A stretch of 64,000 nt of DNA from Rhodococcus qingshengii. Lineage in GTDB: Bacteria > Actinomycetota > Actinomycetes > Mycobacteriales > Mycobacteriaceae. Under the pieces are notes generated by a model, which was not told where the DNA came from, did not search any database, and saw nothing but the letters and a program-made list of their open reading frames with translations. The stretch is from contig NZ_JAJNCL010000006.1 of the NCBI RefSeq assembly GCF_021025955.1, positions 186,001 through 250,000 of the forward strand. The letters run 5' to 3'. Of this stretch, positions 7,266-17,100 are shown one piece after another; the stretch's first letter is position 1; every line of letters starts with the position of its first letter. Made by a program: the position numbers and the translations under genes.

Positions 7266-8681
7266 TCAGCCGGCAGCCTTCTGTTGCTTGCCTGCGGTCT
7301 TCTTCGACTCGCCGTTGGAGGCGCTGCCGGCCGCCGTCGCTTCCTTGTTCTTCTTCTCCAATTCGCCCATCGCGTTTCGCGCGAAGACCTGCTGCTCGGT
7401 GGACGCCATCTGAGCACGGCCACGCCCGAAGAACGTCACCGCCCACGACAAGAGCGTCGAGGCGCGCGAACGGAACCCAACTAGGTACAGAAGGTGAATT
7501 GCCAGCCAGGCAACCCATCCGATGAAACCACTGATCTCGAGCTTGCCCACCTTGGCTACCGCGCTGAAGCGCGAGATCGTTGCCATGCTGCCCTTGTCGA
7601 AGTACTTGAACGGAACTCGCGCCGAGGGGGACTGACCATTCAGTTCCGCCTTGATCTGCTTAGCCGCGTACTTGCCTCCCTGCATGGCGACCTGAGCTAA
7701 ACCGGGAAGCTTGTCGAGCGACATCATGTCGCCGATGACAAAGACATTGGGGTGTCCGGGAAGCGACAGGTCAGGATTGACCATCACGCGGCCGGCGCGG
7801 TCGGTTTCTCCGCCGCTCTGCTCTGCGAGCTGCTTCCCGAGCGGGCTCGCCTGAACTCCGGCAGACCACACCTTGCACTGCGACTCGATACGGCGAAGCG
7901 TGCCGTCCTTCTCCTTGATGATCAGACCGTCGTTGTCGACGTCGGTGACCATCGCGTCGAGCTGGATCTCTACGCCGAGCTTCTCGAGCGTCTCGGCTGC
8001 CTTACGGCTGAGCTTGCCGCCGTACACGGGTAGGACTGCAGGCGCGCCGTCCAGGAGCACAACACGTGCCTCACGCGGATCGATCTTGCGGAAAGCGCCG
8101 TCGAGCGTTCGGCGGGAAAGCTCGGCGATCTGTCCGGCCAACTCCACGCCGGTGGGGCCGGCGCCGACCACGACGAAGGTCAGCAAGCGCGCGCGCTCGG
8201 CAGGATCGTCCGACAGCTCGGCCTGTTCGAACGCGCCGAGGATACGTCCACGCAGTTCGAGGGCATCGTCGATTGTTTTCATACCCGGGGCGAATTCTGC
8301 GAACTGATCGTTACCGAAGTACGACTGACCGGCACCTGCTGCCACGATCAGACTGTCGAATGGCGTTACCGTGACGCGTTCGAGCAGGCGCGAGGTCACA
8401 GTCCGGTTCTCGAGGTCGATCGTCTCGACTTCACCGAGCAGTACCTGGGCGTTCTTTTGCTTGCGCAGCACGAGCCTCGTAGCGGGAGCGATGTCCCCGA
8501 CCGAGAGGATGCCGGTGGCAACCTGATAGAGGAGAGGCTGAAACAGATGGTGGGTTGTACGCGCGATCATCGTGATGTCGGCATCGGCTTTTTTGAGAGC
8601 CTGAGTGCCGAACAATCCTCCGAAGCCGGAACCGATCACCACTACGCGGTGGCGGTGCGGTTCAACCGACTGGATGCTCAT
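7266..8681 (-). CDS. ndh: Type II NADH dehydrogenase (NDH-2)
   Basis: Peripheral membrane flavoprotein of 471 residues that passes electrons from NADH to menaquinone without pumping protons. Two Rossmann motifs are visible: VVVIGSGFGGLFG near residue 13 (FAD) and FVVVGAGPTGVELAG near residue 168 (NADH). NVFVIGDMM near residue 310 is the second FAD motif, and QVAMQGGKYAAKQI follows as in other NDH-2 enzymes. The C-terminal third has hydrophobic segments (WVAWLAIHLLYLVGF) that anchor it to the membrane, followed by a Lys/Ala-rich tail. ATG 8681 is preceded by TTGAGGAG. Monocistronic; related to M. tuberculosis Ndh. Confidence 0.96.
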   Translation of the reverse strand: MSIQSVEPHRHRVVVIGSGFGGLFGTQALKKADADITMIARTTHHLFQPLLYQVATGILSVGDIAPATRLVLRKQKNAQVLLGEVETIDLENRTVTSRLLERVTVTPFDSLIVAAGAGQSYFGNDQFAEFAPGMKTIDDALELRGRILGAFEQAELSDDPAERARLLTFVVVGAGPTGVELAGQIAELSRRTLDGAFRKIDPREARVVLLDGAPAVLPVYGGKLSRKAAETLEKLGVEIQLDAMVTDVDNDGLIIKEKDGTLRRIESQCKVWSAGVQASPLGKQLAEQSGGETDRAGRVMVNPDLSLPGHPNVFVIGDMMSLDKLPGLAQVAMQGGKYAAKQIKAELNGQSPSARVPFKYFDKGSMATISRFSAVAKVGKLEISGFIGWVAWLAIHLLYLVGFRSRASTLLSWAVTFFGRGRAQMASTEQQVFARNAMGELEKKNKEATAAGSASNGESKKTAGKQQKAAG

Positions 8682-8793
8682 TCCGTACTCCTCAAGTTCT
8701 AGGCGACAGTCCTACGGTAGTCCCACCGCGGCCGAGCTTCTCTGCGAGCAGCCCATCGAGCGCAGCTGGGTCCGAATCGATCAAGCGGCCCCG

Positions 8794-8846
8794 GTGGTGA
8801 TCACTCCCGATGCGATCGGCTTCGCCGAACCGGGGGTGATCACCAC
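8794..8846 (-). terminator. Stem-loop downstream of the small membrane peptide gene
   Basis: GTGGTGATCAC and GTGATCACCAC form an 11-bp stem around an inner hairpin (TCGGC-TTC-GCCGA). It lies 17 bp after the stop of the 36-residue gene and upstream of ndh. There is no clear T-run on the minus strand, so it may be a terminator or a structured element between the two genes. Confidence 0.5.
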
Positions 8847-8862
8847 TTTGTCGAGGTGTCGG

Positions 8863-8973
8863 CTACTGGCGGACCGACAAGATGAACAGCGCGATGCACC
8901 CGCCGACGAAAACCAGGATCGACAGGGCCACCGACGCATACCCGACACCTACTCCAATTGCTGCCCAGTCCAT
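8863..8973 (-). CDS. 36-residue single-span membrane peptide
   Basis: A very short gene encoding MDWAAIGVGVGYASVALS..., continuing as one transmembrane helix and ending ALFILSVRQ. The upstream GAGAGG on the minus strand, about 9 nt from the ATG, and the stem-loop directly after the stop support a real gene. It is upstream of ndh on the same strand but separated by the hairpin. Function unknown; small respiratory-chain or stress membrane peptides have this form. Likelihood as a gene is good because the coding sense, ribosome site and terminator agree. Confidence 0.65.
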   Translation of the reverse strand: MDWAAIGVGVGYASVALSILVFVGGCIALFILSVRQ

Positions 8974-9076
8974 GTGCCCAACCTCTCGTGTGCTGCGATC
9001 CGGGATTCAGATCACATCTGCCTAGTGACATCACACCTCATTGATCCCTACTTCGGAAACCCGGCACGCCCAACCG

Positions 9077-9106
9077 TTGACATGCAAGTAAATACTTGCA
9101 TATTGT
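9077..9106 (+). promoter_or_regulatory. Promoter and palindromic operator of the ArsR-type gene
   Basis: ATGCAAGTA-AA-TACTTGCAT (9082-9101) is a perfect 9-bp inverted repeat typical of ArsR-family operators. It fills the spacer of a promoter with -35 TTGACA (9077-9082) and -10 TATTGT (9101-9106), so binding of the encoded repressor would block its own transcription. The predicted transcript starts at about the GTG start codon, which suggests leaderless translation. Confidence 0.8.
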
Positions 9107-9112
9107 GAGGTT

Positions 9113-9889
9113 GTGATCGACCGGATGAATGCAGTGTTCAAAGCTCTTGCCGATCCAACACGGAGGCTTCTTCTGGACCGCTTGTTCGTAGCCAACGGCC
9201 AGTCGCTCGGAGAGCTGTGCGACAGCCTCGACATGAGTCGACAAGCTGTCACGCAACACCTCACCGCGCTCGAGGAAGCAAATCTGATCAGCACGGTTCG
9301 GCAGGGGAGATCCAAACTTCACTATCTCAATCCCGTTGCGCTCGAAGAAATTCGAGAGCGATGGATCAACAAGTTCGAGGTACCGCGCCTGAATGCGCTC
9401 AGTGCCGTCAAAAAACTCGCGGAGGAAGCCATGACCGACAAGCCCAGTTTTGTGTATGTCACCTACATCGCCAGCACGGCCGAGAACGTCTGGAAAGCGC
9501 TCACGGATGCACAGGCCACTGCGGAGTATTGGGGACACAGCAACGTCTCCGATTGGCAGCCCGGATCAACGTGGGCGCATCGACGGATCGACGGTTCGAA
9601 CATTGCGGATGTAGTCGGCACCGTGGTCGAGAGCAACCCGCCATCGAGGTTGGTCACCACCTGGGCTGACCCGAACGGCGAGCCGGGCGTTGACATCTCT
9701 CGGGTGAGCTTCGACATCGAATCCTTCGATGCGATCGTGCGCCTGACCGTCAAGCACACCGATTTGGCGGACGAATCGGCTCGCATGGAGGTAGCGGGCG
9801 GATGGTCGGCGGTGCTGTCGAACCTGAAGTCCTATCTCGAGACCGGAAACACGCTTCCGGTGGCGCCGTGGGAGATGCCGGTCGGTTGA
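9113..9889 (+). CDS. ArsR-family regulator fused to SRPBCC (AHSA1) domain
   Basis: Two-part protein of 258 residues. Residues 1-100 form a winged-helix ArsR domain (FKALADPTRRLLLDRL, then recognition helix MSRQAVTQHLTALEEA). Residues 110-250 form an SRPBCC/AHSA1-like ligand-binding fold (YIASTAENVWKALTDAQATAEYW, GGWSAVLSNLKSYLE). No metal-binding cysteine pair of arsenic sensors is seen, so the sensed molecule is probably a small hydrophobic ligand held by the second domain. GTG 9113 is chosen because the predicted transcript begins there; ATG 9125 is an alternative with GAGG 14 nt upstream. Often such domains are separate adjacent genes; here they are one. Autoregulation through the palindrome is likely. 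Confidence 0.88.
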   Translation: MIDRMNAVFKALADPTRRLLLDRLFVANGQSLGELCDSLDMSRQAVTQHLTALEEANLISTVRQGRSKLHYLNPVALEEIRERWINKFEVPRLNALSAVKKLAEEAMTDKPSFVYVTYIASTAENVWKALTDAQATAEYWGHSNVSDWQPGSTWAHRRIDGSNIADVVGTVVESNPPSRLVTTWADPNGEPGVDISRVSFDIESFDAIVRLTVKHTDLADESARMEVAGGWSAVLSNLKSYLETGNTLPVAPWEMPVG

Positions 9890-10021
9890 CGGTTGTCGAG
9901 CAAGACGAACGTGCTCCCTGTGCAGGAGGGGGTTCCGACGTTCACCCTGGAACAGGAGATCTAGGGCACCGCGCGGTGGCGGCCGTGCGGTCGCACCTGC
10001 TGAAGTCGATGTCGCCGAACG

Positions 10022-10678
10022 TCAGCCTGCCGGGTCGCCGTCGAGGGTGATGTTGTTGCTTCGTAGCCAGAATGTGGCGTCCGGATCCCACCCGGCGAGC
10101 ACGGTGGCCCCTGCGTTGGCCGACAACGGGATCGCGATGCCCGGCGTGGTCAGATAAGCCATCATGGTCAGGTGGACAGCGTCGTAATCCGCGGACACCG
10201 AAACCCAGTCCGGAATGAACCAGTCACGGTACTCACCGGTCGTGTCGTACCAAACGGAGCGACGTGAAGCGGGTACTGGCAGGGGATAGGTATCGACCAG
10301 TTTCGCCCAGTCCTGCGGACCGGTGATCTCGTAGATGCGGGGCGCACCGTAGGTCCTTACCGGCTGCACCCGAGCCTCGTTCGAGGGGCTGTCTTCTTCG
10401 AGGAACACCCCGAGGGGCCCCATACCATCGCAGGCCCTGGTTGTTTCGGTTGTGCCGTTGGCAAAAGGGATAGACCACCATTCGCCTCCGATGTGACGGC
10501 CCGGATCTTCGATCTGGTATTCCAGAAACTGGCGTTCGTAGTCGAGTACCTCAGCGCGCCACCGTTCGAGGCCGTCTTCTGTACGGTAAATCCGCAAGGG
10601 TAAGTTCGACCAGCCGTAGATGGGGTTTCGCTTCTCAACCAGATGCTGGTTCACGCGGTGAGCCGAGGACGAGCGCAA
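10022..10678 (-). CDS. Hypothetical protein, unrecognised family
   Basis: Open frame of 218 residues, rich in Trp, Tyr and Asp (GGEWWSIPF, WFIPDWVSVSADYDAVHLT), with no signal peptide or membrane helix. The last half, ending in an ALAGWDPDATFWLRSN-like stretch, resembles small proteins whose coding frame is often found beside mobile or toxin-related genes, but I do not recognise a domain. The start is uncertain: TTG 10678 or GTG 10654, neither with a good ribosome site. It stands alone between two noncoding stretches. The even codon use along the frame and absence of a better frame opposite support coding. Confidence 0.55.
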   Translation of the reverse strand: MRSSSAHRVNQHLVEKRNPIYGWSNLPLRIYRTEDGLERWRAEVLDYERQFLEYQIEDPGRHIGGEWWSIPFANGTTETTRACDGMGPLGVFLEEDSPSNEARVQPVRTYGAPRIYEITGPQDWAKLVDTYPLPVPASRRSVWYDTTGEYRDWFIPDWVSVSADYDAVHLTMMAYLTTPGIAIPLSANAGATVLAGWDPDATFWLRSNNITLDGDPAG

Positions 10679-11208
10679 CGGAATCCATGTGGGTAAAGCT
10701 AGCGGACGAGCTGACGGGGGACGTTCGAATATCCATTACTTGACATAATGTAGATTATCGGCAAAGTATGGAACTGGCGATATCCGGCTCACGTGCCGTT
10801 TCTTGTATTCATCTTCGACGTCACCTACCCATGTCGATCTGTCGGTTCAGCTGCCTACTGTTTACACATTTCCGTCCGAGATCACTGAGCGCCTCGGGTG
10901 ACTTGATCATTGCGCCTCGACTGTCGCCGGCCGAGTTGCCAGCGATGGCCGTCTGGCCTTGCCGGCGACTACGACTACGCCGAGTTACCTAGTCGGTTAC
11001 GAAGCAAGATCGTCCAATAAGCGCTCTGATGTCGATTAGTGTTGATGAACGCGACTTGCCCACCTCCACCCACCTGCCCCCAATTCGTCACTGTGACGTA
11101 TTGGGGGCGACAGGCTGGACGCGAGTGCAGTTCCATTGTCATTGCCACGGACTACTATCGCCGCATGTGTTGTATTCGACCGGCCGCTTCTCATGGTCAG
11201 GGGCCGCG
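10679..11208. other. Intergenic stretch, no gene supported
   Basis: About 530 bp between the orphan gene and the diguanylate cyclase. It includes an AT-richer patch at 10730-10770 with TTGACATAATG and several TA steps, probably promoter DNA for one or both neighbours. Frames crossing it (for example 10768-10992) lack a ribosome site and a recognisable product. The 5' part of the frame extending into the cyclase gene (11029-11208) is Cys/His-rich and unlike a protein start. Confidence 0.5.
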
Positions 11209-12342
11209 ATGAGCGACACACCCAAGGTCGTGCACCGCTGGCTCGCAGTGCCAGACCAGTTTGACCGATTCACGCGATTCTTGCGCGACAACGGAATTCT
11301 GATGCCGACTCGGATTGGAATCGGCGTATTGGTTTTCCTCCTGGGTGGCACGAGTCTGCTGAAGCGTTTGGGCACCCATTCGGTACAGACCATCGGATTT
11401 CCGTTGGACGTCGTCGTCGCAGTGCTTGTGATGATCGGCGGAATTGCCCTGCCGGTCATTGCGACTACCCGTGAAAGGTCGTATTTCTTAGTCGTTGGCG
11501 GGGACTTCGCCGTTGCGGTGATCGTGCTGGCCGAGGCGAATCCGGATCAGCGGTTGCTCGGATGTCTTGTCTTCGGGCTCGTCGGCTCGTATGTAGCCTT
11601 CTTTCACAACCTTCGAGCGCAACTGTGGCACCTCCTGTGGTCCGGGGCGATTATCGTTGTCGCCAGCATCGGGGTTTTCACGGATGCGCCTTCGTCAGCC
11701 TCAGACGTACTGGGACGCATTGCCTTTGCCATCCCTGTTATCACTGTCATACCGGTCGTCACACAGATTGTTCTGGCGCTCCTGAGCAACGACGCGCAGA
11801 GCTCCGAACTCGATCCATTGACGGATCTGCTGAATCGGCGTGGACTGGCGCGGCGGACTTCCGAACTCCTACAAGCGAAATCCAGCCTCGATCAGTCTTT
11901 GCTGGTTGTGGTGATCGACATCGACAATTTCAAACACTTCAACGACACCTACGGTCACGACGTGGGTGACCGCGTCATCTTGCGGACCGCGTATCGACTC
12001 CACGACTGGGCCAGATCGGACGCAGCGATCGCTCGTATCGGCGGTGACGAATTCGTCGTCGTTCAGATGATGCCGTTGCCCTATGTCGGCGACTTGCTCG
12101 CGCGGATTCACCCCGTCATGAACTCCCCTACGGGCGAACCACTCTCGACGACGAGCATCGGCATAGCCGTACACAACGGCGGCTGGCCGGACGTGCAGGC
12201 AGCAGAAAGCGGCCTGCACGATCTACACCGCCTAGCCGATTCGGCGATGTACGAAAGTAAGAGGATGGGCGGAAATCACGTCCATTCCATCGTTCTCACC
12301 GATCAACAGTCACAACAGGTCGGCGGTCGTTCAGTCCTCTGA
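11209..12342 (+). CDS. Membrane-bound diguanylate cyclase (GGDEF)
   Basis: About 377 residues from ATG 11209. Roughly six hydrophobic segments occupy the first 200 residues (for example IGIGVLVFLLGGTSLL and LDVVVAVLVMIGGIALPVIA). A GGDEF domain follows, opening with DPLTDLLNRRGL, with VVVIDIDNFKHFNDTYGHDVGD and the intact active site ARIGGDEFVVV, so it should make cyclic di-GMP from GTP. The inhibitory RxxD site five residues before GGDEF reads RSDA, so feedback control may be lost. No EAL domain is fused. The chosen start gives a normal cytosolic N-terminus; the longer frame from 11029 is unlikely. The 3' end overlaps the convergent DUF5709 gene by 12 bp. Confidence 0.88.
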   Translation: MSDTPKVVHRWLAVPDQFDRFTRFLRDNGILMPTRIGIGVLVFLLGGTSLLKRLGTHSVQTIGFPLDVVVAVLVMIGGIALPVIATTRERSYFLVVGGDFAVAVIVLAEANPDQRLLGCLVFGLVGSYVAFFHNLRAQLWHLLWSGAIIVVASIGVFTDAPSSASDVLGRIAFAIPVITVIPVVTQIVLALLSNDAQSSELDPLTDLLNRRGLARRTSELLQAKSSLDQSLLVVVIDIDNFKHFNDTYGHDVGDRVILRTAYRLHDWARSDAAIARIGGDEFVVVQMMPLPYVGDLLARIHPVMNSPTGEPLSTTSIGIAVHNGGWPDVQAAESGLHDLHRLADSAMYESKRMGGNHVHSIVLTDQQSQQVGGRSVL

Positions 12343-12804
12343 GTCGTCGATCAGATGCATCGCGGCTTCCTCTGCCGACGCTGCGCCGCCGTCGATTCCG
12401 ACGTCTCCGGCGATTAGCTCGCTTTCCTCGTCTTCGTATCGGCCCTCGTCTTCGGCAACGAGACGCCCGACGCGGCGGTTACCCACTTCGTCGCTGTTCG
12501 GGAATTCTTCTTCCCGTTCGAATTCGTCGGCATCGGTGGGATCCTTAAGCGGATCACCCAGCGACGCGTACGGATCGGGTTCTTCCTCGGCCAGGCGCTC
12601 GTCGAGGGTCTCCCCCGCTGATTCCTCGCTGCCGGTCAACCCGTGGGCATCAAGTCCCAGTGGGCGTTCCGGTGGTGAGATTCCCTCGTCGAGAATGTCG
12701 TCGACGCCTCGATCGATCAGAGTGTCTTCGGGTTGAAGCTGGTCGTCGGGGTCGAGACTGTAATCGCCATTGCCGGCCGCGCCGGTGTCATCCGTGTCGC
12801 TCAT
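12331..12804 (-). CDS. DUF5709 acidic protein
   Basis: Protein of 157 residues, very acidic, without membrane segments. It has the actinobacterial DUF5709 pattern: SLDPDDQLQPEDTLIDRGVD near the start, ISPPERPLG, TLDERLAEEEPDPY, RRVGRLVAEDEG and an Ala/Glu-rich end SAEEAAMHLIDD. Function unknown; it is probably largely disordered. ATG 12804. It overlaps the 3' end of the diguanylate cyclase gene on the other strand. Confidence 0.9.
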   Translation of the reverse strand: MSDTDDTGAAGNGDYSLDPDDQLQPEDTLIDRGVDDILDEGISPPERPLGLDAHGLTGSEESAGETLDERLAEEEPDPYASLGDPLKDPTDADEFEREEEFPNSDEVGNRRVGRLVAEDEGRYEDEESELIAGDVGIDGGAASAEEAAMHLIDDSED

Positions 12805-12877
12805 ACACTTAACGATGCCACGGGCACACGAAGTTAGCCACGCGCCGCGCCTGCTCGATACATCACGCCAGAGATCT

Positions 12878-14089
12878 TCAGCACGACCGTGGCGCGGGCA
12901 CTCCGTCGAATCTGTCCTGTAGATACTCGAACGCGGTGGGCAGACCGAGGACAGCGGTGGTGAGGTGGTCCGGGCTGGGGAACAGTTGGGATTGAATTGT
13001 TGCTCCTGCGGCGCAGTACCTCGAAATGGTGTTGACCACCGAATCGATGGGAATCAGCACGTCGTCGGGCGTGTGCCATTCGAACACGGGGGCGGTCGGT
13101 ACTCCTGGATAGAGTTCGACGCTGTTGTCGTCCATCACCTTTCGCGCTTCAGGACTGGACAACAGGGAAGTCGACGTCGACACCTGGGAAGCGCTGCGCC
13201 CGGCGCCAACTCTCAGGATGTCGTTGGTGCAGGCATTGGTGAGTTCGGACCGCATCGACCGACCGAGGTCGTTGAGTTGATTACTGAGCGGCAAGAGGTC
13301 GGGATACTCCCGCTCGAGGCCCATCGCTGCGGCGAAGGCAAGGCCGAATGCCGGGTGCGGATCTTGCCCGAGTCCATTGGCCATCTTGGACAGATTCATC
13401 GGAACGCCGCCTTCGGCAACACCGACGAGGTTGACCTCGGGTGCGTAGGTCGGCGCCAGCGCGGCTGCCCACGCGGTGGCCATACCGCCACCGGAGTATC
13501 CAGCGATGCCGACAGGGCTGGCGCCGCTACGCAATTCTGGGACTTTCTGGACGGCGCGTATGCCGTCGAGCGTGATCTGTCCGCCCAGTCTTGCGGCGCC
13601 GTATGCGCTGTTGGGTCCGAGATGGTCGGGAAGCGCGATAGTCCATCCGCGCTGCAGAGCGACGTTGAGGATGGGTGCTTCACGGATGACGATGTTGGGA
13701 TCCGATGCGTAGAGCGCTCGCGATGGCGCACAACCTGTTCCGAGTGCGTTGACGATGTGCTGATAGGAGAGCAGGGGGCCGTCTTGCGTTTGATTCGGCG
13801 GGACCAGGATAGTGCTGACCGCGGCAATCGGCTTGTTCTCTGAGTTCGTGGACCGGTAGCTGACCTGCCAGATCGCGACGCCCGGAAAAGTCGTCAGATC
13901 GGGGGCTCGCCGTACGGAGATCGGCGTGCCGGCGCTCCCCTCGGCTGCTGCTTGCGAATAGAACGGGTCCGGGTCCGGTGCGGGATACGCGGGATCTGCC
14001 TGTGCAGTCCACCCGGAGAGCAGTGTGGCGGTCAGCGCCGCGGCAGTCAGCATCGATCCGGTAAACACCCGTTGGGTTCGCAGTTTCAA
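12878..14089 (-). CDS. Secreted lipase, LIP family
   Basis: Exported alpha/beta hydrolase of about 403 residues, LIP-family triacylglycerol lipase type, common as many copies in Rhodococcus and Nocardia. The signal peptide is clear (LTAAALTATLLSGWTAQA). The nucleophile elbow is GYSGGG, the likely acid is in HTPDDVLIP and the histidine in SPDHLT. Several cysteines suggest disulfides. TTG 14089 is chosen because GAGGGG lies 8 nt upstream and the signal peptide then begins properly; the frame also reaches a GTG at 14113. It starts 74 bp after the stop of the giant peptide synthetase on the same strand, with no hairpin between, so it may be co-transcribed; a role in peptide release or tailoring is only a possibility. 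Confidence 0.9.
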   Translation of the reverse strand: MKLRTQRVFTGSMLTAAALTATLLSGWTAQADPAYPAPDPDPFYSQAAAEGSAGTPISVRRAPDLTTFPGVAIWQVSYRSTNSENKPIAAVSTILVPPNQTQDGPLLSYQHIVNALGTGCAPSRALYASDPNIVIREAPILNVALQRGWTIALPDHLGPNSAYGAARLGGQITLDGIRAVQKVPELRSGASPVGIAGYSGGGMATAWAAALAPTYAPEVNLVGVAEGGVPMNLSKMANGLGQDPHPAFGLAFAAAMGLEREYPDLLPLSNQLNDLGRSMRSELTNACTNDILRVGAGRSASQVSTSTSLLSSPEARKVMDDNSVELYPGVPTAPVFEWHTPDDVLIPIDSVVNTISRYCAAGATIQSQLFPSPDHLTTAVLGLPTAFEYLQDRFDGVPAPRSC

Positions 14090-14163
14090 CGTTTTCCCCT
14101 CGTCCGGACCCACGCGGGATCCATTACCCTGTGTGTTTCACTCATACCCATGTCGAACCTGGT

Positions 14164-17100
14164 TCAGACACCCCACTGAGCGATAACTTCTCGCAATCGT
14201 GCAGCTATGGACATCGCCGGTGTCGGTTCGATCATCTGGTTGTGTTCGCAGTCGACTTCGACGACGCGGATGTCTCCCGAAACAAAGCGACGCCATTCGG
14301 CCACATCGTGTCCGTTTCCGGTAGATCTTCCGGCTACGAAGAACTCGATGTCTCCAGAGTGAACCGGCGGTTGGTGCTGATTCGTCAATTCGACGGAGTG
14401 GGAGTAGCCGCGACTGATCCGCTCTAGATGCTCCGCTTCGATTCCGATCCCGGCACCCAGGGTCCGCTCCAGCAATTTCGCCGCTTCTTCGAAAGTCTCG
14501 ACTGTGTTGGATCCCGCAGGCATCGCGAGCCCCGCCAGTAGTTCGGAGACCGAGAGTTCTGCGGGCTGATCGGAATCCGACGAGGGATAGCTGTCGAGGA
14601 TCGACAGCGTCACGTCCCGTCCGCTCCGAGTGAGATTGTGCGCCACGGCGTGTGCGATGACGCCGCCGAGCGACCAGCCGGCCAGATGGATCGGGCCGGT
14701 CGATGCCACGGCTGCAATGCGATTCGCGTAGTCGTTGGCGAGTTCGGTCAGCGAGTCGAAGCTGGGCCCGCCGCTCAGTGACGGTAGCTGAAGACCGTAT
14801 ACGGGTTGATCCAACTCGAGATGCTTGACGAATTCCGCGTAGCCCCAGGACAACCCGATACCCGGATGGACGAAGAACAGTGGTGCACGATCGGATCCGG
14901 CGCGCAGCGTGATCATCGGAGCGAGAAGATCCGACGAGTCATCCGGCGAGTGTGCGTCCATTCCGTCGGCCGCCCGCGCGACACCGGCAGGCGTCGGATC
15001 CAGGAACAGTGCCTGCAACGGCACTCGCATCCCGAGGCGCTTCTCGAGTTCGATGGTGATTCGAGTGGCCACGATCGACGTTCCTCCCAGTTCGAAGAAG
15101 TCGTCGTCGACGCCGATGTGTTCGTGACCGAGCACGGTCTCGAAGATGTCGACGACCGTTCGTTCGGTGCCGTTGGTCGGCGGTGCGTACGGGACCGTAC
15201 GACGCTCGAAACTCGGCGTCGGCAGTGCCTTGCGGTCCAGCTTGCCGACCGGTGTCACCGGAATACGGTCGACGACAACGATCGCGCCGGGAACCATGTG
15301 CGCAGGTAGGCGAGAAGACAGGTGGCGTCGGAGCTCCCAGTCGTCGACGGTCTGTCCATCCACGGGCTGGATGTAGGAGGCGATCATCGTCTCCCCCGAC
15401 GGTGCTTCGTGCCCGAGTGTCGCGGCGAAGTAGACGGAGGGGTGTGCCATCAGGACAGAGTCGATTTCGCCGAGCTCGATGCGGAATCCGCGGACCTTGA
15501 TCTGGAAATCGCTGCGGCCCAGGTATTCGAGGGTTCTGTCGGAGCGCCAGCGCACCAGGTCGCCGGTGCGGTACATCCGCTGGCCTGATTCGCCGAACGG
15601 ATCGGCGACAAATCGGTCGGCGGTGAGGTCGGGACGATTGTGGTAGCCGCGGGCGAGTCCGGGGCCGGTCACGTACAACTCCCCGATGACTCCCACTGGC
15701 ACGGGCTTGAGGTGCCCGTCGAGGACCAGGCCGGCAAAGCCGATGGCCGGACGGCCGATGTTGATTTCCTTGCCCGGCCGCATGGGTTCACTGACGCTGG
15801 CCTGGATCGTGGATTCGGTGGGTCCGTATCCGTTGAACATGCGACGGTCTCGGCCCCAGATGTCCACGAGTTCGGGTGGGCAGGCCTCGCCGCCGACGGC
15901 GAGCACGCGGAGTTCGGGCAGCGCGGAGCTTTCGATGGAGCTGAGCGCGGTCGGTGTGATGAACGCGTGTGAGACATGTTCGTCGGCAAAGATTTCGGCC
16001 AACTCGGATCCGCCGAAGACCGTGGGTGGGATGACGACCAGGCAGGCTCCGCTGCCGAACGCCATCATGAGTTCGAAGACGGAGGCGTCGAAGCTCGGTG
16101 ATGCCAGGTGCGAGATCCGCGAGTACGGCTGGACGTTGAATCTCTGATGTTCTTCGGCGTTGAGGTTGGACAACCCGAGGTGGGTGACGATGACGCCCTT
16201 CGGCTTCCCGGTCGAACCCGAGGTGTAGATCAGGTACGCGGGATGCCCGTGATGCAGGGGGATCGTGCGGTCGCGATCGGTGATCGCGGCGGCGCTCTGG
16301 CCGTCGATCTCGTCGACGGTCTCCGCTTCATCGAGGACCATCCACTCGACCGTGTCGGGAAGTTGACTGCGGTGAGCGTCGTCGGTGATGCCGAGTACGG
16401 CCCGCGAATCGTCGAGCATGTGGTTGATGCGGTCGTCGGGATAGTTCGGGTCGACGGGCAAGAATGCCGCCCCGGTCTTCGTGACCGCCCAGATGGCGAC
16501 GATCTCCGCGGCGGACCGCGGCAGACCCAAGGCCACAAAGTCTTCGGGTCCGACACCGCGCCGGCACAGCGCTCTCGCCAGCTTTGTCGATTCCTCGTCG
16601 AGTTCGCGGTAGGTCATCGACCTCTCGCGACTCGAGAGGGCCGAGGCATCCGGGTTCGAGGCGACTGCTTCGGCGAGGATCTCCGGCCACACCCGCGCGC
16701 GAGTCGCGGCTGCACCGGATGCCGGCACCAGAGCGGCTGTTTCGTCGGCGGCGAGGATACCGATGTCGGCGATACGTGTTGCAGGTTCACGTCCGACAGC
16801 GTCGAGGATCAGGCGAAGTCGGTCGGCAAACCGCCGAATGGTGCCGGGTTCGAAGAGATCCGTCGCGAAGTCGAAGGCGGCGGACATCCCGGCAGGGGCG
16901 CCGGTCTCGTCGAACTTCTCGTCGACGATCAGCTCGAGGTCTTCCTTCGCGAATTTGGTTTCCACGGTCAGCCCGTCGATGTCGAGGCCGGGCAGGTGGA
17001 AGTGCGCGGGTTCGTTGTTCTGAAGTTCGAGGGCTACTTGGAACAGCGGCGAGTACGACGTGGATCTAGTCGGGTTGATCACGTCGACGAGCCGCTCGAA

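Noticed and set aside
10768-10992. 74-residue frame between orphan protein and cyclase
   Set aside because: No ribosome site, Leu/Arg/Ser-rich composition, no recognisable features.
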